In this document: positions 42,667-50,787 of the stretch, piece by piece
Layout of the letters: every line of letters begins with the position of its first letter
Position numbering within the stretch: position 1 is the first letter of the stretch
From: Streptomyces lincolnensis
GTDB taxonomy: Bacteria; Actinomycetota; Actinomycetes; Streptomycetales; Streptomycetaceae
Reading direction: 5' to 3'
Length of the DNA stretch: 64,000 bases
NCBI RefSeq assembly: GCF_021173675.1
Contig: NZ_JAIHON010000013.1
Span: 1-64,000, forward strand
The notes under the pieces: model-generated
Told to the model about the DNA's origin: nothing
Seen by the model: only the letters and a program-made list of their open reading frames with translations
Databases searched by the model: none
Position numbers and translations under genes: made by a program

Positions 42667-44718
42667 ATGCCCGAAGTAAACCGGCGTAGATTTCTCCAAC
42701 TCGCAGGTGCCACGACCGCGTTCACCGCGCTGTCGAACAGCATCCAGCGGGCCGCCGCCCTCCCGGCGCACCACCGCACGGGGACCATCGAGGATGTCGA
42801 GCACATCGTCGTCCTCATGCAGGAGAACCGATCCTTCGACCACTACTTCGGCTCCCTGCGCGGTGTCCGCGGCTTCGGGGACCCGCGCCCGGTCACGGCG
42901 TCGGGATCCAAGCCGGTCTGGTACCAGTCCGACGGCACGAAGGACGTCCTGCCCTTCCGCCCGGACGCCGACGACCTGGGCATGCAGTTCATCCAGGACC
43001 TCCCGCACGGCTGGAACGACGGTCACGCCGCCTTCAACAAGGGCAAGTACGACAAGTGGGTCCCGTCCAAGGGCTCCACGACCATGGCGTACCTGAACCG
43101 CGAGGACATCCCCTTCCACTACGCGCTCGCCGACTCCTTCACCATCTGCGACGCCTACCACTGCTCGTTCATCGGCTCCACCGACCCGAACCGCTACTAC
43201 ATGTGGTCGGGCTACACGGGCAACGACGGCACCGGCGGCGGACCGGTCCTCGGCAACGACGAGAAGGGCTACGGCTGGACGACCTACCCCGAGCGCCTGG
43301 AGAAGGCCGGGATCTCCTGGAAGATCTACCAGGACATCGGCGACGGCCTGGACGCCAAGGGCTCCTGGGGCTGGATCGACGACGCCTACCGCGGCAACTA
43401 CGGCGACAACTCGCTGCTCTACTTCAACCAGTACCGCGACGCCGAGCCCGGCGACCCGCTGTACGACAAGGCCCGCACCGGGACGGACTTCACCAAGGGC
43501 GAGGGCTACTTCGACCAGCTCAGGGCCGACGTCAAGGGCGGCAGGCTGCCGCAGATCTCCTGGGTCGTCGCCCCCGAGGCCTTCACCGAGCACCCCAACT
43601 GGCCCGCCAACTACGGCGCCTGGTACATCGCCCAGGTCCTGGACGCGCTCACCTCCGACCCGGCGGTGTGGGCGAAGACGGCCCTGTTCATCACCTACGA
43701 CGAGAACGACGGCTTCTTCGACCACGTCGTCCCGCCCTTCCCGCCGGCCTCCGCCGACCAGGGCAGGTCCACGGTCGACGTCGGCCCGGACCTCTTCAAG
43801 GGCGACAGCAAGAACGTCGCAGGGCCCTACGGGCTCGGACAGCGGGTGCCGATGCTCGTCGTCTCGCCGTGGAGCAAGGGCGGTTACGTCTGCTCCGAGA
43901 CGCTCGACCACACCTCGATCATCCGCTTCATGGAGCGCCGCTTCGGTGTGCACGAGCCCAACATCTCGCCCTGGCGGCGCGCGGTCTGCGGCGACCTCAC
44001 GGCGGCCTTCGACTTCTCCCGCAAGGACACCAAGCCGGTCGCGCTGCCGGACACCGACGGCTACGAGCCGCCGGACCGCGAGCGCCACCCCGACTACGTG
44101 CCGACCCCGCCCGCCCACCCGGCCCTGCCCAAGCAGGAGCCCGGCCTGCGCCGCACCCGCCCGCTCCGCTACGCCCCGCACGTGGACGCCGCGGTGGACC
44201 CGGCGGCCGGGAAGCTCACGCTCACCTTCGCCTCGGGCCCGAAGGCGGCCGCCGCGTTCCTGGTGACCTCCGGCAACCGCGCCGACGGCCCCTGGAGCTA
44301 CACCACCGAGGCCGGCAAGACGATCTCGGACACCTGGAACTCGGCGTACTCGAAGGGTTCCTACGACCTGAGCGTGCACGGTCCCAACGGGTTCCTGCGC
44401 ACCTTCAAGGGCGTGAACAAGGCGGCCGGTCCCGAGGTCACCGCCCGCCACCACGGCGACGACGTCGAGCTCACCCTCACCAACAAGGGCTCCGGCGCGG
44501 TGCGGTTGAAGGTCACCGACGGATACGGCCGCAGGGCCAGGACCTTCACCGTGCGGCCGGGTGCCGTGGTCAGGCACGTCGTCGATCTCGCGGCGAGCCG
44601 GCGCTGGTACGACCTGACCGTCGTCTCCGAGTCCGACCCCGCCTTCCTGAGGCGATTCGCCGGACATGTCGAGAACGGGCGTCCCGGCGTCAGTGATCCC
44701 TCTGTAATCACCGGGTAA
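42667..44718 (+). CDS. Tat-exported non-haemolytic phospholipase C
   Basis: A 683-residue enzyme of the bacterial phosphatidylcholine phospholipase C / acid phosphatase superfamily. The twin-arginine signal NRRRFLQLAG is at 5-14. The metal site begins at VLMQENRSFDHYFG, and TYDENDGFFDHV and SPWSKGGYV are further family motifs. Two small C-terminal beta domains (about 490-683) follow, as in the longer family members. It cleaves phospholipids outside the cell to release head groups and phosphate. The start is ATG at 42667. A hairpin at 44731-44749 probably ends the transcript. Confidence 0.92.
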   Translation: MPEVNRRRFLQLAGATTAFTALSNSIQRAAALPAHHRTGTIEDVEHIVVLMQENRSFDHYFGSLRGVRGFGDPRPVTASGSKPVWYQSDGTKDVLPFRPDADDLGMQFIQDLPHGWNDGHAAFNKGKYDKWVPSKGSTTMAYLNREDIPFHYALADSFTICDAYHCSFIGSTDPNRYYMWSGYTGNDGTGGGPVLGNDEKGYGWTTYPERLEKAGISWKIYQDIGDGLDAKGSWGWIDDAYRGNYGDNSLLYFNQYRDAEPGDPLYDKARTGTDFTKGEGYFDQLRADVKGGRLPQISWVVAPEAFTEHPNWPANYGAWYIAQVLDALTSDPAVWAKTALFITYDENDGFFDHVVPPFPPASADQGRSTVDVGPDLFKGDSKNVAGPYGLGQRVPMLVVSPWSKGGYVCSETLDHTSIIRFMERRFGVHEPNISPWRRAVCGDLTAAFDFSRKDTKPVALPDTDGYEPPDRERHPDYVPTPPAHPALPKQEPGLRRTRPLRYAPHVDAAVDPAAGKLTLTFASGPKAAAAFLVTSGNRADGPWSYTTEAGKTISDTWNSAYSKGSYDLSVHGPNGFLRTFKGVNKAAGPEVTARHHGDDVELTLTNKGSGAVRLKVTDGYGRRARTFTVRPGAVVRHVVDLAASRRWYDLTVVSESDPAFLRRFAGHVENGRPGVSDPSVITG

Positions 44719-44730
44719 AGCCCCTAGGGG

Positions 44731-44749
44731 GGCCACCGACGAGGTGGCC
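44731..44749 (+). terminator. Hairpin after phospholipase C gene
   Basis: GGCCACC-GACGA-GGTGGCC, a 7-bp stem with a 5-nt loop, 12 bp after the stop codon. There is no U run, as is common for Streptomyces terminators. Confidence 0.5.
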
Positions 44750-44781
44750 GGATCGCGATGGTCCCGGGGTAGTGTGCCCCG

Positions 44782-45627
44782 GTGACCACGCATTCGAACA
44801 CACCTGCAGGCTGGTACCCGGATCCGCACGGGGCGCCCCAGACGCTCCGTTACTGGGACGGCGCGCAGTGGACCCAGCACACCAACGACCAGCAGCAGGC
44901 GGCCGGGCAGGCCCCGCCGGTGCAGCAGGCGGCCCCGCAGATGCCGCAGCAGGCGGCCGGTCCCGACCCGCGCGTCCAGCGCCAGGTGCACCAGCAGGCC
45001 GGCGTCGCGCCGAGCGGTGCCGGCGGCGGCAGCCTGTTCTCCGAACCGGTGCTGGTGGTGAACCAGAAGGCCAAGCTGATCGAGCTGACCAACGAGTACA
45101 AGGTCATGGATCAGAACGGCAACCAGCTGGGCTCGGTCGTCCAGGTCGGGCAGAGTGCCTTCCGCAAGATCGTCCGGTTCCTCTACAGCATCGATCAGTT
45201 CATGAAGATCAGGCTGGAGATCCGTGACGCGTACGGGCAGCCGGTGATGCTGCTGACCCGGCCGGGGAAGATCTTCAAGTCACGGGTGATCGTGGAGCGT
45301 CCGGACGGCTCGCCGGTGGGTGAGATCGTCCAGCAGAACGTCTTCGGGAAGATCAACTTCGCGTTGAACGTCAACGGGCAGCAGGTCGGGGCGATCAAGG
45401 CGGAGAACTGGCGGGCCTGGAACTTCGCGATCGTCGATCACGCGGGGAACGAGGTCGCCCGGATCACGAAGACGTGGGAGGGGTTGGCCAAGACGATGTT
45501 CACTACCGCGGACAACTATGTCCTCCAGATCCACTATCAGCTGCCGGAGCCGTTGTTGAGCCTTGTCGTGGCCACGGCGTTGACGGTCGACACGGCGTTG
45601 AAGCAGGACGCGCGTGGGTTTGGGTGA
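44782..45627 (+). CDS. DUF2510 / phospholipid scramblase-related protein
   Basis: A 281-residue protein starting at GTG 44782. The N-terminal DUF2510 motif AGWYPDPHG...LRYWDGAQWTQ (about 8-40) is followed by a Gln/Pro/Ala-rich linker. The second half is a scramblase/LURP-one-like beta domain (EPVLVVNQKAKLIEL, YGQPVMLLTRPGKIF, NVFGKINFALNVNG). Such proteins attach to the inner membrane face; a true lipid-flipping role in bacteria is not established. It shares DUF2510 with the protein at 48432. Confidence 0.85.
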   Translation: MTTHSNTPAGWYPDPHGAPQTLRYWDGAQWTQHTNDQQQAAGQAPPVQQAAPQMPQQAAGPDPRVQRQVHQQAGVAPSGAGGGSLFSEPVLVVNQKAKLIELTNEYKVMDQNGNQLGSVVQVGQSAFRKIVRFLYSIDQFMKIRLEIRDAYGQPVMLLTRPGKIFKSRVIVERPDGSPVGEIVQQNVFGKINFALNVNGQQVGAIKAENWRAWNFAIVDHAGNEVARITKTWEGLAKTMFTTADNYVLQIHYQLPEPLLSLVVATALTVDTALKQDARGFG

Positions 45628-45681
45628 CGGGTCGCTCCACTGGGGTGCCGCGGGGGGTTGTCGGGCGGCTGCGGGTGGGTT

Positions 45682-45710
45682 GTGGCTTGTCGCGCAGTTC
45701 CCCGCGCCCC
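45682..45710 (-). repeat. Dispersed Streptomyces-type repeat, copy B
   Basis: The minus-strand copy of the 29-bp unit, with one base different from copies A and C. GCGCCCC-TATC-GGGGCGC (45704-45721) gives a 7-bp hairpin at its edge. It lies between convergent genes and touches the EamA stop codon, so it may act as a shared terminator. Confidence 0.75.
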
Positions 45711-46654
45711 TATCGGGGCGCTGTTAGGTGCCCTGGTTCTGATGGGCGGGGCACCTTTACGTCCCGTAGTGAGGGTTCCAGGGCCAGGACCGCTGCCACC
45801 GGGTGGTCTTCCTCCACCGAGATCGGCGCCGGCGTCGGCGTCGGTACGCGGCTCAGCAGGAGCACGCCCCAGGACGCCAGGCCCGCTCCCGCCAGGGCCA
45901 GGAGGATGCCGGCCGCGCCCCCGCGCAGGCCCTCGCCCAGGAGGGAGAGGCCGATGATCGCGGCGGCGAGCGGGTTGGCGAGGGTGACGACCGCCAGGGG
46001 TGCGCCGAGGCCGTCGCGGTAGGCGGTCTGGGAGAGCAGGAGGCCGGCGGCCGCGAAGGCCGCGACCAGGAGCGCGACGCCGACGACCTGGAGGCTGAGG
46101 AGGGACTCGGAGCGGTCCGTCGCGGCGACCGTCACCGTCTGGGTGAGCGCCGAGGCCACGCCCGAGGCGAAGCCGGAGGCCGACGCGTGGCGCAGGCCGG
46201 GCCGGGTGCCGGGCCGGGCCAGGACGCCGATCAGGGCCGCCGTCACCGCCGCCACGGTCACCGCCTCGGACGTGCTCAGGACGTTCCCGGGCGCGGAGCC
46301 GGACGCGACGAGCAGGATCGCGGACAGGCCGAGCAGGGTGTAGGCGGTGCCCCGCCACTCCGTCGCGCCGACGCGCCGCCCGGCGATGCGCGCGCCCATG
46401 GGCACCGCGGCGACGAGGGTGAGCGCGCCGAGCGGCTGGACCACGGTGAGCGGTCCGTACTTGAGGGCGACGACGTGCAGCAGTGCCGCCGAGGCGTTGA
46501 GCAGGACCGAGCTCCACCAGGCGCCGGAGCGCAGCATCCGCAGCAGGCCCGCGCCGGGGTTTCGGGAGGCCAGCCGTTCCTGGGCGACGGCCGCGGCCGC
46601 GTAGGCGACGGCGGAGAACAGGGACAGGACGACGGCGAGCAGGGTGGCGTTCAT
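45710..46654 (-). CDS. EamA/DMT-family membrane transporter, paralogue 2
   Basis: A 314-residue protein with about ten helices, clearly paralogous to the protein at 17988-18935 (shared ALKYGPLTVVQPLGAL, LLSQTAYRDGLGAPLAVVTL). The ATG at 46654 overlaps the PAP2 stop (ATGA). Its stop codon lies in the edge of the dispersed repeat, so its last residues may have been set by the repeat. The substrate is unknown. Confidence 0.87.
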   Translation of the reverse strand: MNATLLAVVLSLFSAVAYAAAAVAQERLASRNPGAGLLRMLRSGAWWSSVLLNASAALLHVVALKYGPLTVVQPLGALTLVAAVPMGARIAGRRVGATEWRGTAYTLLGLSAILLVASGSAPGNVLSTSEAVTVAAVTAALIGVLARPGTRPGLRHASASGFASGVASALTQTVTVAATDRSESLLSLQVVGVALLVAAFAAAGLLLSQTAYRDGLGAPLAVVTLANPLAAAIIGLSLLGEGLRGGAAGILLALAGAGLASWGVLLLSRVPTPTPAPISVEEDHPVAAVLALEPSLRDVKVPRPSEPGHLTAPR

Positions 46655-47460
46655 CGGCCCGCTCCCACGAGGACCTGCTCGTCGGCCTGCTCGCCGGTGG
46701 GCGCGGCCTTCTCCCGGACGCGTCCGGCCGTGGTGGCCGTCCGGCGGGGCAGGTGGATCACGGCGAGGGCGAGGCCCAGCACGGCGGCCGCCACGATCGC
46801 GTCCAGCCAGTAGTGGTTGGCGGTCCCGACGATCACCAGCAGGGTCAGCAGCGGGTGCAGCAGCCACAGCCAGCGCCAGCGGGACCGGGTCGCCACGATC
46901 AGGCCGATCGCCACCATCAGCGCCCACCCGAAGTGCAGCGACGGCATCGCCGCGAACTGGTTGGAGAGGTGGTCGGTCTGCGGCGGGCCGTACACGGAGG
47001 GGCCGTAGACCCGGGCGGTGTCGACGAGACCGGCGGCGGCGAGCATCCGGGGCGGGGCGAGCGGGCACACCAGGTGCACCACCAGGGCGGTGGCGGTGAC
47101 CACGGCCAGCACCCGGCGGGCCCACACGTAGTGCGCCGGGCGCCGCAGGTACAGCCAGACCAGGAAGGCCACGGTGGCCGGGAAGTGCACGGTGGCGTAG
47201 TAGGTGTTCGCGAGGTGCACCAGGGTGTCGCCGTGCAGCAGCAGGGACTGCACGGAGCCCTCGCCGGGGAGATGGAGCGTCCGTTCCCAGTCCCACACGC
47301 GGTGCGCGTTGCGGAAGGCCTCGGCGGTGTGGCCGGTCGCCAGCTGGCGACCGAACTTGTAGACGAGGAAGAGCCCTGCGACGAGCAGGAGCTCACGGAC
47401 GATCGGCGGTCGCGCTATCGCGGCCGGCTTCTCTTGTGAAGGCTCGGTGCGGGCATTCAT
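46651..47460 (-). CDS. PAP2-superfamily membrane phosphatase / phosphotransferase
   Basis: A 269-residue protein from the ATG at 47460 (AAAGGG before it). It has six helices and the PAP2/inositolphosphotransferase-like active site spread over MPSLHFGWAL and GTANHYWLDAI, with both catalytic His. It dephosphorylates or transfers lipid-phosphate groups at the membrane. It is first in an operon with the EamA transporter. The upstream palindrome region at 47556-47605 and the divergent TetR suggest repression by that TetR. Confidence 0.88.
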   Translation of the reverse strand: MNARTEPSQEKPAAIARPPIVRELLLVAGLFLVYKFGRQLATGHTAEAFRNAHRVWDWERTLHLPGEGSVQSLLLHGDTLVHLANTYYATVHFPATVAFLVWLYLRRPAHYVWARRVLAVVTATALVVHLVCPLAPPRMLAAAGLVDTARVYGPSVYGPPQTDHLSNQFAAMPSLHFGWALMVAIGLIVATRSRWRWLWLLHPLLTLLVIVGTANHYWLDAIVAAAVLGLALAVIHLPRRTATTAGRVREKAAPTGEQADEQVLVGAGR

Positions 47461-47555
47461 CCCCCGGCCCTTTCGCTGGCGGTGGTGCGTGCGGTCGTAC
47501 ACGGCTGAGCTTGTGACTGTCCGAGTACGCGAAACTCATCGATACGAATGCGTTC

Positions 47556-47605
47556 CGATACGACACTGTACCGATACGGTCGGGTACCGGTACAGTGGCG
47601 TATCG
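47556..47605. promoter_or_regulatory. Long inverted repeat, probable TetR operator
   Basis: Arms of 18 bp (47556-47573 and 47588-47605) with one mismatched pair and a 14-bp centre: CGATACG-A-CACTGTACCG against its inverse. CGATACG also occurs just before at 47540-47546. It lies between the divergent PAP2 operon (start 47460) and the TetR gene (start 47669). Confidence 0.7.
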
Positions 47606-47668
47606 ATAGACGTACGCCACACTGGAATGCGAGCCCCTGGCCGCAGGGGCAGCGAGGAGAGAGAGCCG

Positions 47669-48283
47669 ATGACGTCGCAGGCCGCGGACGGACCGGTCAC
47701 GGTCGCCGCCTCGCGCCGCTCCAAGATCTCGCGCGAACGTGAGCAGGAGTTGTTCGACGCCGTCCTCGAACAGATTCAGGAGTGCGGATACGAGGCCGTC
47801 ACCATGGAGGGCGTGGCCGCCAGCGCGCGGTGCAGCAAGTCCACGCTCTACCGGCAGTGGAAGACCAAGCCGCAGTTCGTGGTGGCCGCCCTGCGCTCCT
47901 GCCGGCAGTCGCGGCTGGCCGGGATCGACACCGGATCACTCGCCGACGACCTGCGCGAGGCCGCCCGGGCCACCGCCCGGTGGTCGACGACCGACACCAA
48001 GCTCCTCCAGGCGCTCGGTCACGCCGCGACCCAGGACGCGGAGCTCGCGCAGGCGCTGCGCGAGGCACTGGTGAACCCGGCGGTCGCCGCGCTGCGGGAG
48101 ATCCTGCGGCGCGGGGTCGAGCGGGGCGAGGTCGACGCCGACCATCCGGCGCTGGAGTACATCCCCGCGCAGATTTTCGGTGTCGTGCGGGCCCGGCCCG
48201 TCATGGACGGCGAGTACGCCGACCAGGACTACCTGGTCCGCTTCGTGGACGCGGTCGTGCTGCCCGCACTCGGCCTCACCTGA
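47669..48283 (+). CDS. TetR/AcrR family regulator
   Basis: A 204-residue repressor from the ATG at 47669 behind GAGGAGAG. The HTH is VAASARCSKSTLYRQWKTKP, and the C-terminal domain (AAVQ... not conserved) is TetR_C-like with several aromatic and Asp residues. It is divergent from the PAP2-EamA operon with the long inverted repeat between them, so it probably controls both. Confidence 0.9.
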   Translation: MTSQAADGPVTVAASRRSKISREREQELFDAVLEQIQECGYEAVTMEGVAASARCSKSTLYRQWKTKPQFVVAALRSCRQSRLAGIDTGSLADDLREAARATARWSTTDTKLLQALGHAATQDAELAQALREALVNPAVAALREILRRGVERGEVDADHPALEYIPAQIFGVVRARPVMDGEYADQDYLVRFVDAVVLPALGLT

Positions 48284-48362
48284 GACCGGGCCGCCGTACC
48301 GGGACGACCGGACGGCGACCCGTCCGCGCCGCACCGTGGGGACGGGGGCGGCGCGCACCCCC

Positions 48363-48409
48363 CGGCCGGGTGGGGCTCCTCTTGAGCGGAGAGGAGCCCC
48401 ACCCGGCCG
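48363..48409. terminator. Bidirectional hairpin terminator
   Basis: A perfect 20-bp inverted repeat, arms 48363-48382 and 48390-48409, with a 7-nt loop. It lies between the convergent TetR and DUF2510 genes. Confidence 0.87.
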
Positions 48410-48431
48410 ACTCGCGCCCCGGGGCGTGAGC

Positions 48432-49502
48432 TCAGACGTCCTGGCCGCTTCCGCTGCCCCGCGCCGCCTTGATGCCCTGGGTGATCTCGTCGATGACCGC
48501 CTGCGACTCCCCGACGTCGACCCCGAAGCGGACGACGACGATCTGCTGGGGGTTCGCGGGGGAGGGGAAGGCGAGCGACTGGACGTAGCCGTCGGAGCCC
48601 TGCTTGGTGACCGCCTTCCAGCGGACCAGGTAGCCCTTCTGCCCGGCGACGGTCACCGCCTTGGAGGCCAGCACGTCGTGCGAGGTGATCCCGCCGTAGC
48701 CCTCGACGCCGTAGGACTGCTCGGCGGCGGTGGAGATGTCCGCCTTCGCGACCGCCTCGGGCGTGGACCCCTGGGTGCCGAGCGCCATCGCGGGCGCCGA
48801 GTAGGCGCCGCCCTTGGTGCAGGTCTGGGAGGTGTCGGCCGGGCACTTGTAGGAGGCGTTCGACGTGACCGAGGCGCCGACCGAGATCTCCTGGCCGTAC
48901 CAGTCCTCCGGGATGGGCAGGCTGATCCCGTCGATCGCGTCGGTCACCGCACCGCTCTCGATCTTCGGCGCCTGTGAGCCCTCGGGCGCCGGCGACTGAC
49001 CGCCCGTACCGCCGCCGGGGCCGCCCTGACCGCCGTCGCCGCCCTGGCCGCCCGAGTTGCCACCGGGTCCGTCCTGGCCCCCGCTGCCGCCCTGACCGTC
49101 CGGTCCCGGCTGCGAGTTGGACGTGTTGGAGCTGGAGTCGTCGCCGCTGGTCAGGGCGTACACGCCCACGCCTATGCAGGCCAGGACGACGACGGCCGCG
49201 CCCACGGCGATGCCCGTGCGCAGACCGCGCCGCGGGCTCGCCGGAGGCTGCGCGGGATACGCCGGATAACCCGGGGGCGACGGATACCCCGGAGGTCCCG
49301 GATGGGCCCCGCCGGGTGGTCCCTCGGGCGCCGCCTGCTGTGCCCCGTCGGCCGGCGGTGCCGGGGGACCCCATGCGGCGGCGGAACCCGCGGGCCGGGT
49401 CCGGTCGGTCCACGCCGTACCGTCCCACCACCGTTCGGTCGCGGGAGCGTCTTCTGTCTGCCCGGGGTCGGGGTACCAGCCGGGAGGAGTCACCTGCGTC
49501 AT
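48432..49502 (-). CDS. DUF2510 membrane-anchored secreted-domain protein
   Basis: A 356-residue protein from the ATG at 49502. N-terminal DUF2510 (PGWYPDPGQ...ERWWDGTAWTDR), a Pro/Ala/Gly-rich linker, one membrane helix (GIAVGAAVVVLACIGVGVYAL), a Gly-Gln-rich low-complexity linker of about 60 residues, then an extracellular domain with two Cys (KCPADTSQTC). It is a single-pass membrane protein whose outer domain I do not recognise. It has no operon partner; AnmK lies upstream on the same strand with a 126-bp gap. Confidence 0.82.
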   Translation of the reverse strand: MTQVTPPGWYPDPGQTEDAPATERWWDGTAWTDRTRPAGSAAAWGPPAPPADGAQQAAPEGPPGGAHPGPPGYPSPPGYPAYPAQPPASPRRGLRTGIAVGAAVVVLACIGVGVYALTSGDDSSSNTSNSQPGPDGQGGSGGQDGPGGNSGGQGGDGGQGGPGGGTGGQSPAPEGSQAPKIESGAVTDAIDGISLPIPEDWYGQEISVGASVTSNASYKCPADTSQTCTKGGAYSAPAMALGTQGSTPEAVAKADISTAAEQSYGVEGYGGITSHDVLASKAVTVAGQKGYLVRWKAVTKQGSDGYVQSLAFPSPANPQQIVVVRFGVDVGESQAVIDEITQGIKAARGSGSGQDV

Positions 49503-49628
49503 GTCCCCACCGTATGAGGCCTCGGTGAAAGAGGCATGAGAGCGAGCACACCGAATCGGGCCGTTCCGGGGCGCACCGGCCCAGGAGCGCGCCGGCACCT
49601 TCCTGTACGGGCCGCGCGAACGCCCCGT

Positions 49629-50783
49629 TCATTCCAGTACCAGCCGCACCGGTCGGTCCCGCGCGGGCGGCGGCAGCCGCAGCCCGTCCCGCCCGGGGGT
49701 GAGGGAGCCGAGCACGCTCGGGTGCCGGGCCCCGGTGCTCACCGGGTCGGTGCCCGGCAGCCCGTGCGCCGTCAGGAACCCCAGCACGGCGAACGCGTAC
49801 GCCTCCTTCGCCGCCGACGGCAGCCCCAGCTCGTCGGAGGTCCGCAGCGCCACCCCCGGCAACTCCCGCCCCAACGCGCCCATCAGGGCGGGATTACGGG
49901 TCCCGCCGCCCGAGGCGATCACCTCCGTCGCGCCCACCGCCCGCACCGCGTCGGCGACCGTGCGGGCGGTCAGTGCCGTCAGGGTCGCCACCACGTCCTC
50001 GGCGGGCAGCGTGCCCGCGCCCGCCAGCGCGTCGCGCAGATGGCCGAGATGGAACAGCTCCTTGCCGGTCGTCTTGGGCGCGGGCAGCGCGTAGTACGGC
50101 TCGGTGAGCAGCCGATCGAGCAGCTCCGGCCGGACCCGGCCGCGCGCGGCCAGCGCGCCGTCGACGTCGTACGACAGCCGTCCGCCGCTGAAGCCCCGGG
50201 CCGCCGCGTCGATCAGCGCGCAGCCGGGTCCGGTGTCGAAGGCGGTCCCGTCGGGCGCGGTGAGGTTGGCGATGCCGCCGAGGTTCAGCGCGACGGGCGT
50301 GCCCGGCCGGCCGCGCAGCCACAAGAGGTCGACCAGGCTGACCAGGGGAGCGCCCTGGCCGTCCGCGGCGACGTCCCGGGGCCGGAAGTCGGCCACCACG
50401 GTCAGCCCGGTCGCCTCGGCGATCCACGCGGGCTGCCCGAGCTGGAGGGTGCCGTGCACCCGGCCCTGGGTCGCCCAGTGATAGACGGTCTGCCCGTGCG
50501 AGGCGACCAACTCCGCCCGCCCGTCGCACAGTTCCCGGTCGGCCCGGACGGCCGCCGCTGCGAACGCCTGCCCGATCCGGGTGTCGAGGCGGCACACCTC
50601 CGCCATCGTGACCCGACCCGGTGGCAGCGCCGCCGCGAGCGCCTCGCGCACCTCCTCGTCGTAGCGCTCGCTCACCGTCCCCAGCGGTTTCAGTACGACA
50701 CTGTCGCCGGCCAGGCGCAGTTCGGCCGCCGCCGCGTCGATGGCGTCGTACGACGTGCCCGACATCAGGCCGATCACCCACAT
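49629..50783 (-). CDS. anmK: Anhydro-N-acetylmuramic acid kinase
   Basis: A 384-residue enzyme with GLMSGTSYDAID at the N-terminus (phosphate loop), SHGQTVYH, NLGGIANLT and GGGTRNPALM, all AnmK signatures. It opens the 1,6-anhydro ring of anhydro-MurNAc and phosphorylates it, recycling murein. The ATG at 50783 lies 4 bp after the MHS transporter gene, so both are in one operon. Confidence 0.93.
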   Translation of the reverse strand: MWVIGLMSGTSYDAIDAAAAELRLAGDSVVLKPLGTVSERYDEEVREALAAALPPGRVTMAEVCRLDTRIGQAFAAAAVRADRELCDGRAELVASHGQTVYHWATQGRVHGTLQLGQPAWIAEATGLTVVADFRPRDVAADGQGAPLVSLVDLLWLRGRPGTPVALNLGGIANLTAPDGTAFDTGPGCALIDAAARGFSGGRLSYDVDGALAARGRVRPELLDRLLTEPYYALPAPKTTGKELFHLGHLRDALAGAGTLPAEDVVATLTALTARTVADAVRAVGATEVIASGGGTRNPALMGALGRELPGVALRTSDELGLPSAAKEAYAFAVLGFLTAHGLPGTDPVSTGARHPSVLGSLTPGRDGLRLPPPARDRPVRLVLE

Positions 50784-50787
50784 CCGC

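Noticed and set aside
42619..44991. Minus-strand open frame opposite phospholipase C
   Set aside because: The sense strand has a complete Tat-signal phospholipase with clear motifs; the antisense frame is low complexity.
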